A stretch of 38,609 bases of DNA from an uncultured Selenomonadaceae bacterium (GCA_905233135.1 CAJOCQ010000030.1:1-38609), one strand, 5' to 3'; counted from the stretch's first letter, positions 10,901 to 19,273 are shown. The notes: generated from the letters alone by a model not told the origin. Numbers and translations: made by a program.

Positions 10901-12462
10901 AGAGTATTAGCCGCATTAAGCGTGGAATTTTTAATAGTGTTTGTAACTCCGCCGTTGGCACTGCCTTTACCTGCAGTTGCACTGTCAGTATTAACTTTCA
11001 AGCCGAGATTTTTAACATTTGAATCACTGCTGTTGACCATATTTAAATTACTGCTTACGGCGTCATTTGCGGTATTAATTGATTTATTTGAATTAACTTC
11101 AGTACCGTCATTTTTGCCGCTGTTGGCTGAAGAATGATAATTATCAGCAATTTTTTCCCCAACATTGGTAATCATTACGCCAACTTGCACGCCCGCGCCA
11201 ATTCCTGCAATGCTTGCACCAATGCCCGTTTGTTTTATCGTTTTTGTATCGTTAGTATTAACGGCAATATCTTTTGCGTTTAAAGTAGATTTTTCAATAT
11301 TTGTTGAAACTTGAGTATCTAAAGTATTTATTTCGACGCCCGCGCCGACTGCGCCGCCAATTCCCGCTGCGCTGCCGTTACCTGCGATATTGTTTATGCT
11401 TGTTGTATTGTCTGCAGTAACTGCAATTTTGTTACTGTCAGATTTGCCGAGCGTTGAATTTGTAACATTTGCGCTTACGGTATTTGAAATATTTCCTACT
11501 TCAACCAAACCGCCGACGCCTGCGCCGACTCCCGCCGCTGAAACTGCGTAAGCTTGGTCGCTAAGATTTAATTTATTTTTAGCCGCAATATCTGAAGTAT
11601 TTGCAGTCAAATTGCTTTTATCGACTGTTGCCGAAGTTGTATCAGTCTCATTGATAATTACAACAGTTGCGCCGACTCCCGCGCCTTCGCCTGCAATAGC
11701 CGCCATTGCCCCGACGCTGTTAATATTTGCCAAATGATTTGCATTGACGCCGAGACTTGTTGAAGTTCCATTCAATGAAGACGTTTTAGCGGTTGTTGTA
11801 CCTTTCAAATTATAAACGCCCGTTGCGTTATTGACAGCCGCGCCCGTGCCTGCAATGCCGCCGCTTATTGCAAGTGACGCTATACCTTGTTTTGAATCTG
11901 CGTCAACTTTGATATTTCCTGAGTTAATCGAAGTGTCAGATTTTTGATTGAGTTCGGCGTTTACATTGCGCGTAACAGTTTGAAGGTCGATAGCCGCGCC
12001 GACAGCCGCGCCCGTTCCCGTAACTGCGATTTGCCCGACCATTGCTTCAGAGTTCGTGTAATCGTGCGCAATAACATTTAAATCACTGCTGCCCTTAATT
12101 TCGGCGTTATCAAGTTTTGAAGTTGTTGAGCCGCCAATATTTTGTACATTGACAGTACCGCCGACGCTTGCGCCTGTACCCGCTGCGCCGCCGCAAATTT
12201 GGAAACTCTTCAAAGTATTTGTGCTTACCGCGTCAATTAAAAAGCCTTTATAACTTGTACTTGTTTTGAGATTTGAAAGGCTGTTATCAGTTTGGAAAAG
12301 GTCTTTGCTAATCGAAGTATTAATAATGTTGCTGTCAGCAACGGTATCTTTTGCAGAAACAGAATCGTTGCCTGTAACATTGATTGTGCCGCCTGTAACA
12401 GAGGCGTTCGTGGTATTTTGAATATCGTTGACGCTGACGTGATTGAAAGTGCGCCCGCGTAA
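4999..12462 (-). CDS. TpsA-type giant exoprotein, C-terminal part (after frameshift)
   Basis: This is the 3' continuation of the exoprotein gene that starts at 18743, in a frame shifted by one base. It has no start of its own: the frame is open up to 12462, and the text before the first ATG-like codon (for example VSVNDIQNTTNASV) continues the repeat pattern of the upstream part. The product, about 2,480 residues, is Asn/Thr/Ser/Gly-rich with no cysteine pairs or membrane helices, as in right-handed beta-helix filamentous adhesins. The first 350 residues carry seven Gly/Ala modules (GTGAxVG type) spaced 52-58 residues. The C-terminal end, from about coding base 6000 to 4999, is less repetitive, with aromatic and charged residues. 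It lies 13 bp from the downstream RTX gene. Confidence 0.75.
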   Translation of the reverse strand, partial: LRGRTFNHVSVNDIQNTTNASVTGGTINVTGNDSVSAKDTVADSNIINTSISKDLFQTDNSLSNLKTSTSYKGFLIDAVSTNTLKSFQICGGAAGTGASVGGTVNVQNIGGSTTSKLDNAEIKGSSDLNVIAHDYTNSEAMVGQIAVTGTGAAVGAAIDLQTVTRNVNAELNQKSDTSINSGNIKVDADSKQGIASLAISGGIAGTGAAVNNATGVYNLKGTTTAKTSSLNGTSTSLGVNANHLANINSVGAMAAIAGEGAGVGATVVIINETDTTSATVDKSNLTANTSDIAAKNKLNLSDQAYAVSAAGVGAGVGGLVEVGNISNTVSANVTNSTLGKSDSNKIAVTADNTTSINNIAGNGSAAGIGGAVGAGVEINTLDTQVSTNIEKSTLNAKDIAVNTNDTKTIKQTGIGASIAGIGAGVQVGVMITNVGEKIADNYHSSANSGKNDGTEVNSNKSINTANDAVSSNLNMVNSSDSNVKNLGLKVNTDSATAGKGSANGGVTNTIKNSTLNAANTLKVKANGVNNFTQLGVATAGAGIGASAAGNIGLVNFKYNTANDINGSTLTAAKNIDINTITSGKNQLDLATASVTGAGGSIGVGYGDLTTKGNNSVTLKNSTITSTGGNVSINTTNTTQTVLNAKSFSFSGTISGGAVIGEVTSNATNNIDISGGTIKGNTIDINATRGESGKNTVKLNSTAATASAGFDGSALVADLDAKDQVAVNVSNSTKLNGSNTINIKATNNQQTLTDVDASGVGTVSTNFTVVSNKQTGTATIDVAKGVEFAATNNNVTANMNGVQKLNTFALNVGAGAVGVNTSKVTDDATASAKVNGGNFSKTNANINVTSNNTVTQNAKVTGIAGGFFASGTSKLESARNVKNEVALVNSGSNINFGTVNAAANTNSTATLNVISGTGGALDVSPEAAYLDDSAGNTANLSIGGDFTATNINVAATTTENDTRKVDATSASVAGYSGAYFNHNDTTSTSISINDKSDFITPNNLNFSAVNNVNYTDDLIGVGAGAIRGNAADMTDGGTFTASLNLGNNTTYKTDKDFTAKSADVLNIKSANLLKAYDIASATVANSKNNFNFTNNVTSGKTTINADNIYLKAGESGKVNLSTIADHKGGAGTAETHAYNTINRNDTITVGDSSALRATTVNLTSKTADKLELNLQSDVFNYAAIPAKTAANMELTLNQNNAINVGSKANLTADEEMILDGSGTVTEMVKSVRYYSTYDGGGEKTVSTNDGTEKISAMTTNNIINVNGTLEAGTHNKIGIEITGNTYKITDGADWFTGAVTFKNTTTKNPYYTRWKEVTDAMKEYPSDSEQYKALDSERASLVTQMNSEGFLKNNNPIETRTDNSVAVLPKMRVSGADIKLYGNKMQGNGSITAYRGSNINVVRKSGGAIEVGDKNSVTFGNLGGIVSFNDAVAKSDNSLKVTSELNDLTPVINIENRSSRSDTNSADIRINYLIDNPAGNVTIKTNNGSISATGTINAQSVSMTAPNGSFTMINEQALLNFSDPITYFTLGDKDMANYIQKRVSLEAGQGNTTLNFGNATDFGNWLYNTLTYYKQSAILKKYNSDTEKENWVKAYVKRVNDQMNGGKIIAGGDVFINAKDINVNGLIQSGFVNYTGEVDTAKVKSISGKNLADEDVLGEEKYLVTKNYTKSGSKNINAINGVVENSDGYYDKQIELYYNPTTGNILSNDIYSNAGSVTLKGNILSTGGGKIVVSNGAANITVTNDSNKNLKLGNIVSTEGKGIVKIIDKKQNNKETTFSTDNKYTPLQNLNYRWTGGGNYTKYTDHTITLGLKELASAIGKSTASLLVAVGEEIISGGNGALKRYFNSFVDKFISNFYHKDPAGTLSGDSYTAYDTNDAIKKNGIYITQGISTPYLTISSQKRNVSISRSNKSTSPFVELKWKIIPVDVGAKVTWDEKETGSVTSTYSMKADNPIYIKFIKGNGNVSLSSNGGISDTTVTSNKLNLTNHSANALNVNFNPIGTGNLNVDTQGDAVLNVGGSVNVDIPHASGKNVTVNATGDITGGGDGDFGTLNLNSSKGKIDVKLTDGIRTALNATAAKNIDIIQTSNKDLPLGTIESKNGNVSIKTNGNLVSSVTERQNPTTSTQIENWKNAGILNTWKQTELVNALNANALSKDPYTVDLAPVANIIANKVTLDVGGSIGSTGTAKTITYSNLKKESNLQLLANARAGDLEWGDKSVTYTPHYPIGLTLKDNRSSWNLYLKGNAAHGINIAAADNKTALNIKTDNDYHNKYTGKNYYIGNVDKDAILTAAAGINIDSYVRSKNLTLRGGNGDIKFYWDNSYDVSQNYYLDAITGGNLTIGSLNGNKTIEDYNSRSISNIYVKNAIAGGNFKLGSTNSNLLNGGGYISAGSIDITCFKFGDYKDRDNTPSILALANGADFELFIIRPYSTHYNDPVGIYLNAIVGEEFKKNNQKIRATIHFRGREKFEGYVDTFPWDYDAFKVVKY
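11160..12213 (-). repeat. Seven tandem Gly/Ala modules in TpsA
   Basis: Motifs AGTGASVGG, TGTGAAVGA, AGTGAAVNN, AGEGAGVGA, AGVGAGVGG, AGIGGAVGA and AGIGAGVQV recur every 52-58 residues, each followed by a hydrophobic strand and an N/T-rich turn ending in an S-x-L-like step. The same motif is scattered more loosely through the N-terminal half. Confidence 0.65.
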
Positions 12463-15400
12463 TTATTAATTGTTTCGTCGCCGCTTGCCGTAACAGCAAG
12501 ATTTTTTGACGCGGTAATATTTGTATTGTTGAGCGTTGTTGAAGTGTTGCCGCTAAGATTATTAATGCTTACAGAACCTGCAACAGAAACATTGCCGCTG
12601 CCTGCCGCGCCGACTGCTATATTTGTAAGGTCTGAAGTATTTGCAGAATTAATAGCAACGTTACTGCCGTTAATTGTGCCGCCGTCAAATGCGGTTGTTG
12701 TCTTTGTATGATCGTTCGTAACTGCAACGCCCGCGCCAATTCCAACTTTGCCGCTGACTGCAAGAGAATCCGCCGTTGTGAAAATATTTTGCGTCGAATT
12801 AGAATCAGCCGTTATTTTTCCTGTAAGCGTGGAATTTTTAACGGAGTTTCCAACATCTTTATAAATCGTAGTAACTGCAACCGCGCCTGTTGCCGCAACT
12901 TTTCCGCTGCCGCTTAACTGCGCCGCAATAGATTTAAGCGTTGAATTATCTGTAGTTTTTATTGTTGCCGCCGATAAATTATTAAAATTGGAATCTGTTA
13001 CAGTTACTTTAGTTTGTTGATTGTTATCACTTGTGCCGATATCGTTATAGACAACCGCGCCGCCCGCTGCAACAGTTTTACCGATATTTGCGCCGCCGCC
13101 GATAGCAAGGCGATACGTTTCATCAGTTGCAGTAGTTTCAAGCGTCGTAGCATTTGCCGCCGTTACGCCTTCAATATTATTTTTGGCAGAATTTGTGCCG
13201 TAATTGACAGCTGCCGAGCCGTTAATTGCAGTATCGTTTGAAACGTTAACACCTGCGCCTATTGCATAAATTGAGCCGTCATTCTTTGAAGTGGTTTTTA
13301 TGTTTGTGCCGTCGATTTGAATATTTTTAAGTTCAGTTTCAGTTGTCAAATTTAAATTGTTGTACGCCATAGCCAAGCCGACAGCCGCGCCTTTGCTTAT
13401 ACCAATTTCACCTGCAACGCTTACTTCACGCGCCTTTGAATTTGCGTTAAGGTCAACATTGCCCGTAACTGTATTTGAACTGTCTGCAGTAACAGCCGCT
13501 TTAACTTGGTTATCTGTTGTCTGCCAACTTAAAGAGCCCGCGCCGCCGAATTTACTGTTTGAAATTGCAACGCCGCCCGCCGCGTTTACTGCAAGCGAAT
13601 TGCTTAGCGCGTCCGCGTCAATGTTGCCCGTAACTTTTGAATTATTTACAATAGAATTAAAATCGTTGTCAATATCGCCGATAGTTACAGCAATGAGCCC
13701 TGCGCCGCCTTTAGAACCCGTCGCAACAGTTAAATCAAATGCGCCTACAACTTGCAAATTGCCTGTTGAATTTGTAGAAATTGTGCCAACGTTTGAATCA
13801 GCCGCGCTTGAATCGTCAGAAAGATTTTTGAGGAAATCTTCGCCTTTTGTATCAATTCCCGCGCCCTCAAGATAATTTACATTGCTGTTTGAAATTTCGC
13901 CGTCGAATGCACGGTTAATTAAATTTTGGGCGGTAATGGTTGAAGAGTCAACTTTTGCGTCAGCGGTGTTGTTAAGTTTTGAATAAGCAAGGACACCGTT
14001 AAAAGCGTTTGAAGATTTTTGAGAACCTGTTGCAACGCTTGCACCTACAACGCCCGTAATTTGTTTAATATTTGTATTTGCGGTATTTGCAAGGTCTTTT
14101 GTAAGATTTATTTTTGAATCGTTATTAATCAGTGCAAGGGATTCATTTTCAATATCAGAATAGCCGACACTTGCGCCGATAGCGTTTGCGCTGGAGCCGC
14201 CTTTTGCAACTGAAAGATTTATACCGCCCGTAACTTGAACATCTGAATTAGTTGCAGAATTTGTAAGCGAATTTGAATTTATTGTAGATTTTGAAATATT
14301 TGCATAAGTGGATTCTTCCGCGTGATTGACAGAAAGATTTGCTGCAACATTAACCGTAGTAGTATTTGAATGCGAAGTTGAAGTTACATCAAAACCGAGC
14401 CCCGCCGCAACCAACGCGCCGCCTTTTATTGCAGAAACATTTGCTTTGCCGCTGCTTGCGTTGATTGTGGAATTTTTTACAATAGCTTTAAGGTCGTCTG
14501 TAACTTTATTCCACGCAACCGCGCCCGAAATTCCAACATTTGTTGAAGAGTTTGTAGTATTTTTGCTAAGCCCGACTTTTTGGAAATTAAGCGCGGCTGA
14601 ACCGGAGGCGGCAACATTATTTGTTGTATCTGCCGCAGTAACTGCGAAATCTTTGCTTGAATTGATTGTTACGCCGTCAACAATAGATTTTGTTTTGATT
14701 GTAGAAAGATTGACTGACGCAGAGCCCGCGCCCGTAACAGTGATTGACGGCATATCTTGTCCCGATGTATTGTTGGGAAGGTTAGCGGCGTCTTTATCTT
14801 TTGGTTTTTCTGATTTATTGCTGTCAGAATTTTTAACGGTCTTATCTGCAGATTCTTTTATTTTCGTCTGTTTATCTTTTTCTTTATCTGTTTCGTCAGC
14901 GTCTTTATTTTTATCTGCTTCTTTTTTATCTTTGAAAAAGTTTGTAAATTTATTGTTGCCGATATATTGATATTTGCTTGAAATTTTACTGCCGAAATTT
15001 TCAAGCGTGCGCCCTGATTCAGATCCTTTATCTTGTTGTTCAATGGCGGCTCCTGCAACACTCAATGCAATCATATTGCCTTTAGTTTCTGCAGAATTTG
15101 TAAAATTGCCCGCAGTAAATGTGCCGCTGTTGCCGCTTCCAAAAAGATTGTCTGCATTTGCGGCGGCTTTTACCAAGTCAATCATATCTGCGGAAGAATT
15201 TACATCATTATTTTGAATTGCCGCCAAAGTATTAACATCAAAATTATTTATTGCAAGTCCTATACCGACCGAGCCCGCGCCGTGTCCGTAAGCAAGCCCG
15301 CCGGCAATGTTGTATAAATCGTTATTGTTGACAGCATTAATTTTGAGGTCGCCTGTTGAGGTAAGTTTTGCTCCGTCGTCGACACTCAAAAGCGCGTCTG

Positions 15401-18400
15401 ATTTACCGCCGACATAGCTGATACTTCCTTCAACTGCAACTGTATTTGCTGAAGTGGTATTCTCGCCTGTAGTTGACGATTTATCAGCCGCCGCGCCCGC
15501 GCCGCTGTTGAGGATAAGATTTGAAATATTATTATTTACATTTAATTCAACTGAATTACCTTGCAACGCCGCGCCTTGTGTAACTGCAAGTACGTTGGTT
15601 GAATTAAGATTATTAACATTGACAATCGCACCAATGGAAACAGCCGCCGCGCCCGAAGGTTTTAAATGCCCGTCCGCAACAATATTATCGCGGCTGTTAA
15701 TTGAATTAATTTTTAGATCGCCGCTTGAAACAATGTTTGCATCTTTACCAATAACAAAGCGCGTGGCGTCATCAGAAAGATTAACATTAACCGCGCCTGC
15801 TATTGCAACTTTTGCCGCGCTTGAGCCGTCGGCTGTTTCTGCGGAACGATTTTTAACGGCGGTTGAAGTTGTTGAAGAATCTGCATAAAAATTTGCGTAA
15901 TTTGCAGGGTCAAGCAAAGTTTGAGTATAGCCTAAAACTGTTGCAGCATCTTTAACCGTGCCGTAAATTGCCAAGCCGTCAGCAGTAATTTTCGTTCCTT
16001 TTTCTATAAGGTCAGTAAAAACTTTTTGCTGAAGTTTATTTTTAACAGTTTTATCAACGCCGGATGTAGCAACTTCTTTGGCAGTTACTTTAAGGTTTTC
16101 GGGGTTTACAGTTTCAGAAGAGAAAAGATATTTTGCGGCAGCTGCAAGCGAATTTTTGAAGGCATTAAGATCATCTTTGTAACCGCTCCAAGTTTCTGAT
16201 TTTGTAAGAGCATCAATTTCGTTGTACGTTTTTTTGATAGTTTCAATAATATCGGATTTGCGTTGGTCGGCTATAATATTATTTGCATTTAATTCGACAG
16301 TGCCGCCGTTGATAGTACCGCCCTTTATAAGAAGCGCGGCATCCGAATTAAAATTGGTAACGTTTACAGCCGCGTTGACAAGAGCGTTTTTAGTTTCGCC
16401 GCTTGAACCTGCGGAAGTTTGCCCGATTGCGCCAATTTTTTGATCTGTGAGATTATTTTTAGCCTCAATGGTTAATTTGCCGCTTGATTTAAGGTCAGCA
16501 GTGTCATTTATTGTAACAGTGGCTTTATCTTCGGCAAGTACGATATTTGCACTTGCACCGACTGTTAAATATTTTGCCGCGTTGTCCCATGCAGAATTTT
16601 TAGTTTGAGCGTCTTCCTGTTTATCTGCAGTTGCTTGATCTTTAGCATCTTTATCTTCAGAACCTGCAGGCGGCGCGGCGTCTTCGTCTTTTACTTTGTC
16701 TTGAGTTACTTCAGAAGTATCTGCAAAAAGTGCGGCAAGTCCAAATTCGTCCTCTTCCTCTTCGTTGTTTGAAGTATCTTTTTTATCTGTGTCGGTTGAA
16801 GTCTTTTTTTCGGTTTCTTTTTCTTTGTCGTCTTTATCCTTGTCGTCTTTTTCTTTATCGGTTGAAATTTTATCAGTGCCGTTATTTGAAATAACTGTGC
16901 GATTGACTTCATTTTTTGCGGATATTTCTAACTTTGAGGAATTAATTACTTTTCCTGAAACTTCTGTATCAGCATTTGAATCAAAATTTGTAAAGTTAAT
17001 TGATGAACCGCCTAAGCCGGTTTCTTTTATAGAAACTTCAGCCTTAGCATTTATTTTTTCCTTTGCATTTGCAACGGCTGTAACATCGCCTTCTGCGCTA
17101 ATTGCCGAATTTTTGCCAAGTGTCAAATCAGCGTTATTGTTGCCGATAAGCACATTTCCGGCTAAATTTAATTTTGAAGTATCTTTAGAAGTTGCCTTGT
17201 TTGTTGAAGTTTGTTTTATATCTGAAGTGGCGTCAGATTTTATTTCCGCTGATCCTTTGGAATTTACTGCGCCGTTAATTTCGACATTTGCAGAGTTATT
17301 TACAAAGGCGGCGGTTACTGCAAGTAGTTGATTTTTTTCTTCTGTTTCGCCTTTGGCAGTTAATTCAATAGTTGGGGCAGATTCTGCAGTTATCTTTAAC
17401 GCAGGAGTTTTTTTACCTGTATTCTTATCAGTGACATCTTCGCCGCTTGCCGTAATTTTTGCATCTTTGCCAACAGTAATCGCTGCTTCGTCATTATGAA
17501 CAACATACGCGCCGGAAAGCTTCAAATATTTGCTCATCACTTCGCCAAGCTTTGACTCAACATTTGAATCTTGTTGTTGTTGTTCTTCTTCTGATTTAGT
17601 TTCAACTTGAACAGTTTCCTTGAAAGTATCAGAAGTTTTGGCGTTAATTTCAACAGTTTCGCCTGTAACTTCGCCGTTTACTTCAATTTTAGAATTTAAA
17701 TTAAGGAAAGGCAAAGATTCATTAACGGTTGTATCGTCGTCGTCGGTATGACGGTCGCCCTTCGCCGTTGCAATTATATTAACAGCACCGTCGCCGTTAA
17801 TTTTAGATTTTTCCCCAACTTTTATTGAAGATTCGGCGTTAACGTCAGTTAAATCTGAAAATACTGTTTTTACGTCGTCAACAGATTTTATCGAAGTAAT
17901 TTTTTCTTTGAATTTGTCTGAAGAAATATTTTCAAAATTTTCTATTTGCGCGGCGTCTGCAACGGCGGTTAAATTAATTGCGCCGTCAGCATCTTCTGAA
18001 CGTGTAATTTTTAATTTTGAAGAATCAAGCCCGCTTGCAACGCCTTCAACATTAACGAGCGCGGAAAAATCAATTTCTGCTGTTGAAACAAGTTGCGCTT
18101 CATTTTTTAACTCAATGGCGGCGGACGCAACTTTTATTCCGTCAACTGCATTCAGTTTGCCGCTTATGGAAATGGAGCCGTTAAGATTCAGCGGAATATC
18201 TGCAGCTTCAATATTTTTAATCATATCTGCGGTTAATTTTGACTGGTCAATTTTGTCGCTGCTCAAAAGTGAATCGTAAAAATCTTGCGTAGGCGTCATA
18301 AGCCCGATAGAACCGCCGTTAATTACGCCGCCTGAACCAATTACAATACCTTTCGGCGCAATGAAATATACATTGCCGCCGATAGTTCCGCCTTTAATTG

Positions 18401-18743
18401 AATTTACCACGCCGTTAATTGTAGATTTTTCATTGATAAAATTTAACAGCGAATTAGCTTCAATATTTCCGCCTGATGTTTTGTAATACAAATTTGCAAT
18501 TTGTTTTGCGTCAAGGTTAAATTGTTTGAAATGATTAATTGCGGTTTTATTGTCATTAATCAAAGCGTCAGCATAAATATCAAAACGCCCTGAAGTATCC
18601 GCAATTTTTTCGCCGTCAACTTTTACAATTTCTGCGGAGACTGTCGGGGAAAATGAAAAACCGCCGATTAATGAGCCGATAACCGTCGCGGCAGCAGTTA
18701 ATTTTTTTAACAATTTATGCTGCGTTTTACGAAAAATACTCAT
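12237..18743 (-). CDS. TpsA-type giant exoprotein (leukotoxin/haemagglutinin-like), N-terminal part, frameshifted
   Basis: The start is ATG 18741-18743, with GGAG at 18752-18755. Residues 1-37 are a Sec signal peptide (basic N-region, hydrophobic core, SPTVSA cleavage site). Residues about 38-290 look like the TPS/haemagglutination-activity domain that TpsB recognises, with phrases such as NSLLNFINEKS, STINGVVNSI and GGNVYFIAPKGIVIGSGG. The rest is a beta-helical repeat region with two Lys/Asp/Glu-rich linkers (about residues 620-700 and 1265-1320). The last roughly 70 residues of this frame (from IFKIPRTPL on) are out of character and end at 12237. The natural continuation lies in the next frame, so one base is missing near 12435-12450. 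Restoring it gives 13,746 nt, or 4,581 residues. The resemblance is to LktA-family filamentous adhesins, judged from memory of the family. Confidence 0.8.
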   Translation of the reverse strand: MSIFRKTQHKLLKKLTAAATVIGSLIGGFSFSPTVSAEIVKVDGEKIADTSGRFDIYADALINDNKTAINHFKQFNLDAKQIANLYYKTSGGNIEANSLLNFINEKSTINGVVNSIKGGTIGGNVYFIAPKGIVIGSGGVINGGSIGLMTPTQDFYDSLLSSDKIDQSKLTADMIKNIEAADIPLNLNGSISISGKLNAVDGIKVASAAIELKNEAQLVSTAEIDFSALVNVEGVASGLDSSKLKITRSEDADGAINLTAVADAAQIENFENISSDKFKEKITSIKSVDDVKTVFSDLTDVNAESSIKVGEKSKINGDGAVNIIATAKGDRHTDDDDTTVNESLPFLNLNSKIEVNGEVTGETVEINAKTSDTFKETVQVETKSEEEQQQQDSNVESKLGEVMSKYLKLSGAYVVHNDEAAITVGKDAKITASGEDVTDKNTGKKTPALKITAESAPTIELTAKGETEEKNQLLAVTAAFVNNSANVEINGAVNSKGSAEIKSDATSDIKQTSTNKATSKDTSKLNLAGNVLIGNNNADLTLGKNSAISAEGDVTAVANAKEKINAKAEVSIKETGLGGSSINFTNFDSNADTEVSGKVINSSKLEISAKNEVNRTVISNNGTDKISTDKEKDDKDKDDKEKETEKKTSTDTDKKDTSNNEEEEDEFGLAALFADTSEVTQDKVKDEDAAPPAGSEDKDAKDQATADKQEDAQTKNSAWDNAAKYLTVGASANIVLAEDKATVTINDTADLKSSGKLTIEAKNNLTDQKIGAIGQTSAGSSGETKNALVNAAVNVTNFNSDAALLIKGGTINGGTVELNANNIIADQRKSDIIETIKKTYNEIDALTKSETWSGYKDDLNAFKNSLAAAAKYLFSSETVNPENLKVTAKEVATSGVDKTVKNKLQQKVFTDLIEKGTKITADGLAIYGTVKDAATVLGYTQTLLDPANYANFYADSSTTSTAVKNRSAETADGSSAAKVAIAGAVNVNLSDDATRFVIGKDANIVSSGDLKINSINSRDNIVADGHLKPSGAAAVSIGAIVNVNNLNSTNVLAVTQGAALQGNSVELNVNNNISNLILNSGAGAAADKSSTTGENTTSANTVAVEGSISYVGGKSDALLSVDDGAKLTSTGDLKINAVNNNDLYNIAGGLAYGHGAGSVGIGLAINNFDVNTLAAIQNNDVNSSADMIDLVKAAANADNLFGSGNSGTFTAGNFTNSAETKGNMIALSVAGAAIEQQDKGSESGRTLENFGSKISSKYQYIGNNKFTNFFKDKKEADKNKDADETDKEKDKQTKIKESADKTVKNSDSNKSEKPKDKDAANLPNNTSGQDMPSITVTGAGSASVNLSTIKTKSIVDGVTINSSKDFAVTAADTTNNVAASGSAALNFQKVGLSKNTTNSSTNVGISGAVAWNKVTDDLKAIVKNSTINASSGKANVSAIKGGALVAAGLGFDVTSTSHSNTTTVNVAANLSVNHAEESTYANISKSTINSNSLTNSATNSDVQVTGGINLSVAKGGSSANAIGASVGYSDIENESLALINNDSKINLTKDLANTANTNIKQITGVVGASVATGSQKSSNAFNGVLAYSKLNNTADAKVDSSTITAQNLINRAFDGEISNSNVNYLEGAGIDTKGEDFLKNLSDDSSAADSNVGTISTNSTGNLQVVGAFDLTVATGSKGGAGLIAVTIGDIDNDFNSIVNNSKVTGNIDADALSNSLAVNAAGGVAISNSKFGGAGSLSWQTTDNQVKAAVTADSSNTVTGNVDLNANSKAREVSVAGEIGISKGAAVGLAMAYNNLNLTTETELKNIQIDGTNIKTTSKNDGSIYAIGAGVNVSNDTAINGSAAVNYGTNSAKNNIEGVTAANATTLETTATDETYRLAIGGGANIGKTVAAGGAVVYNDIGTSDNNQQTKVTVTDSNFNNLSAATIKTTDNSTLKSIAAQLSGSGKVAATGAVAVTTIYKDVGNSVKNSTLTGKITADSNSTQNIFTTADSLAVSGKVGIGAGVAVTNDHTKTTTAFDGGTINGSNVAINSANTSDLTNIAVGAAGSGNVSVAGSVSINNLSGNTSTTLNNTNITASKNLAVTASGDETINNYAGALSITSASTIFKIPRTPLLQAAQSMLQATILFLQKIPLLTATLLILRLAKTFSKLITAFQISKQVQVIKAF

Positions 18744-18755
18744 TATAAAAACTCC

Positions 18756-19159
18756 TTACTTCCAAATTTCTTTCATAATGTTACGGTAGTTGTTTTCAAG
18801 GTAATTAATGATAATATCGAAAACCGAATAGACTTTTTCGCCGCTGAAAATTTCGTCGTTGGCGTCAATGCAAAAATCCAAAATCAAATCACCGTTATCA
18901 TTGAAAAAAAGTTTGAAAGGCTTGTACTTTGCCGTTTCATCAAATTTTCGGCGGTTAAAGCGTTGGGCGCAATTTGCACGCGCACCATTGAATAATCAGA
19001 GTTATCAATAAAAACAGCAGTAGGCAAATTTTGCCCGCTGATTGTAATACGCGAACGAAATGCAACCGTCGCTTGCTCGTCGCTCAATTCCTCAACTTCA
19101 AAAACTTTAATTTCTTTTTCGTCGAGATAATCTTTAAATTTTTGTGCTTTGTTGTTCAT
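18756..19159 (-). CDS. YbjN-like small cytoplasmic protein, first gene of the tpsA operon (frameshifted)
   Basis: The start is ATG 19157-19159, preceded by AAAGGTGG at a good distance; an in-frame ATG at 19186 lies upstream of that site and is less likely. The first frame runs MNNKAQKFKDYLDEKEIKVF to ALTAENLMK and stops early. The second frame supplies KYKPFKLFFNDNGDLILDF through to ENNYRNIMKEIWK, stopping at 18756. Adding one T in the TTT run near 18944 joins them as TAENFDETAKYKPF and gives exactly 134 residues. There is no signal peptide or membrane segment. The fold pattern (helix, curved sheet, FFNDNGDLIL strand, C-terminal helix with MKEIW) resembles YbjN-family proteins, whose known structures are like type III secretion chaperones. 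It is 12 bases from the tpsA start. Confidence 0.65.
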
Positions 19160-19195
19160 AATAAAATTACCACCTTTATATTTCATATTTAATAA

Positions 19196-19224
19196 ATTAT
19201 ATAACTTATCATTTAAATTGTAAA
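19196..19224 (-). promoter_or_regulatory. Sigma70-type promoter for the YbjN-like/tpsA/RTX operon
   Basis: Read leftward: TTTACA (19219-19224), a 17-base spacer and TATAAT (19196-19201). The predicted start site is about 30 bases upstream of the YbjN-like ATG. It is an excellent consensus match in the right place. Confidence 0.7.
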
Positions 19225-19244
19225 TAATTTAATAACTGAAAATC

Positions 19245-19273
19245 TTGCACTTATACCGAATTGCAATTATAAT
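19245..19273 (+). promoter_or_regulatory. Sigma70-type promoter for tpsB
   Basis: TTGCAC (19245-19250), a 17-base spacer and TATAAT (19268-19273) point rightward, 22 bases ahead of the tpsB start. The -35 boxes of this promoter and the leftward one are only 20 bases apart, so one bound regulator could govern both sides of the secretion locus. Confidence 0.7.

Noticed and set aside
12420..12465. Programmed -1 ribosomal frameshift in tpsA
   Set aside because: The overlap has no X-XXY-YYZ slippery heptamer, no obvious downstream pseudoknot, and the same kind of one-base loss occurs in two neighbouring genes. An indel is simpler.
14326..14970. Rightward 214-codon open frame
   Set aside because: It is the antisense of the tpsA repeat region, with no ribosome site or domain.
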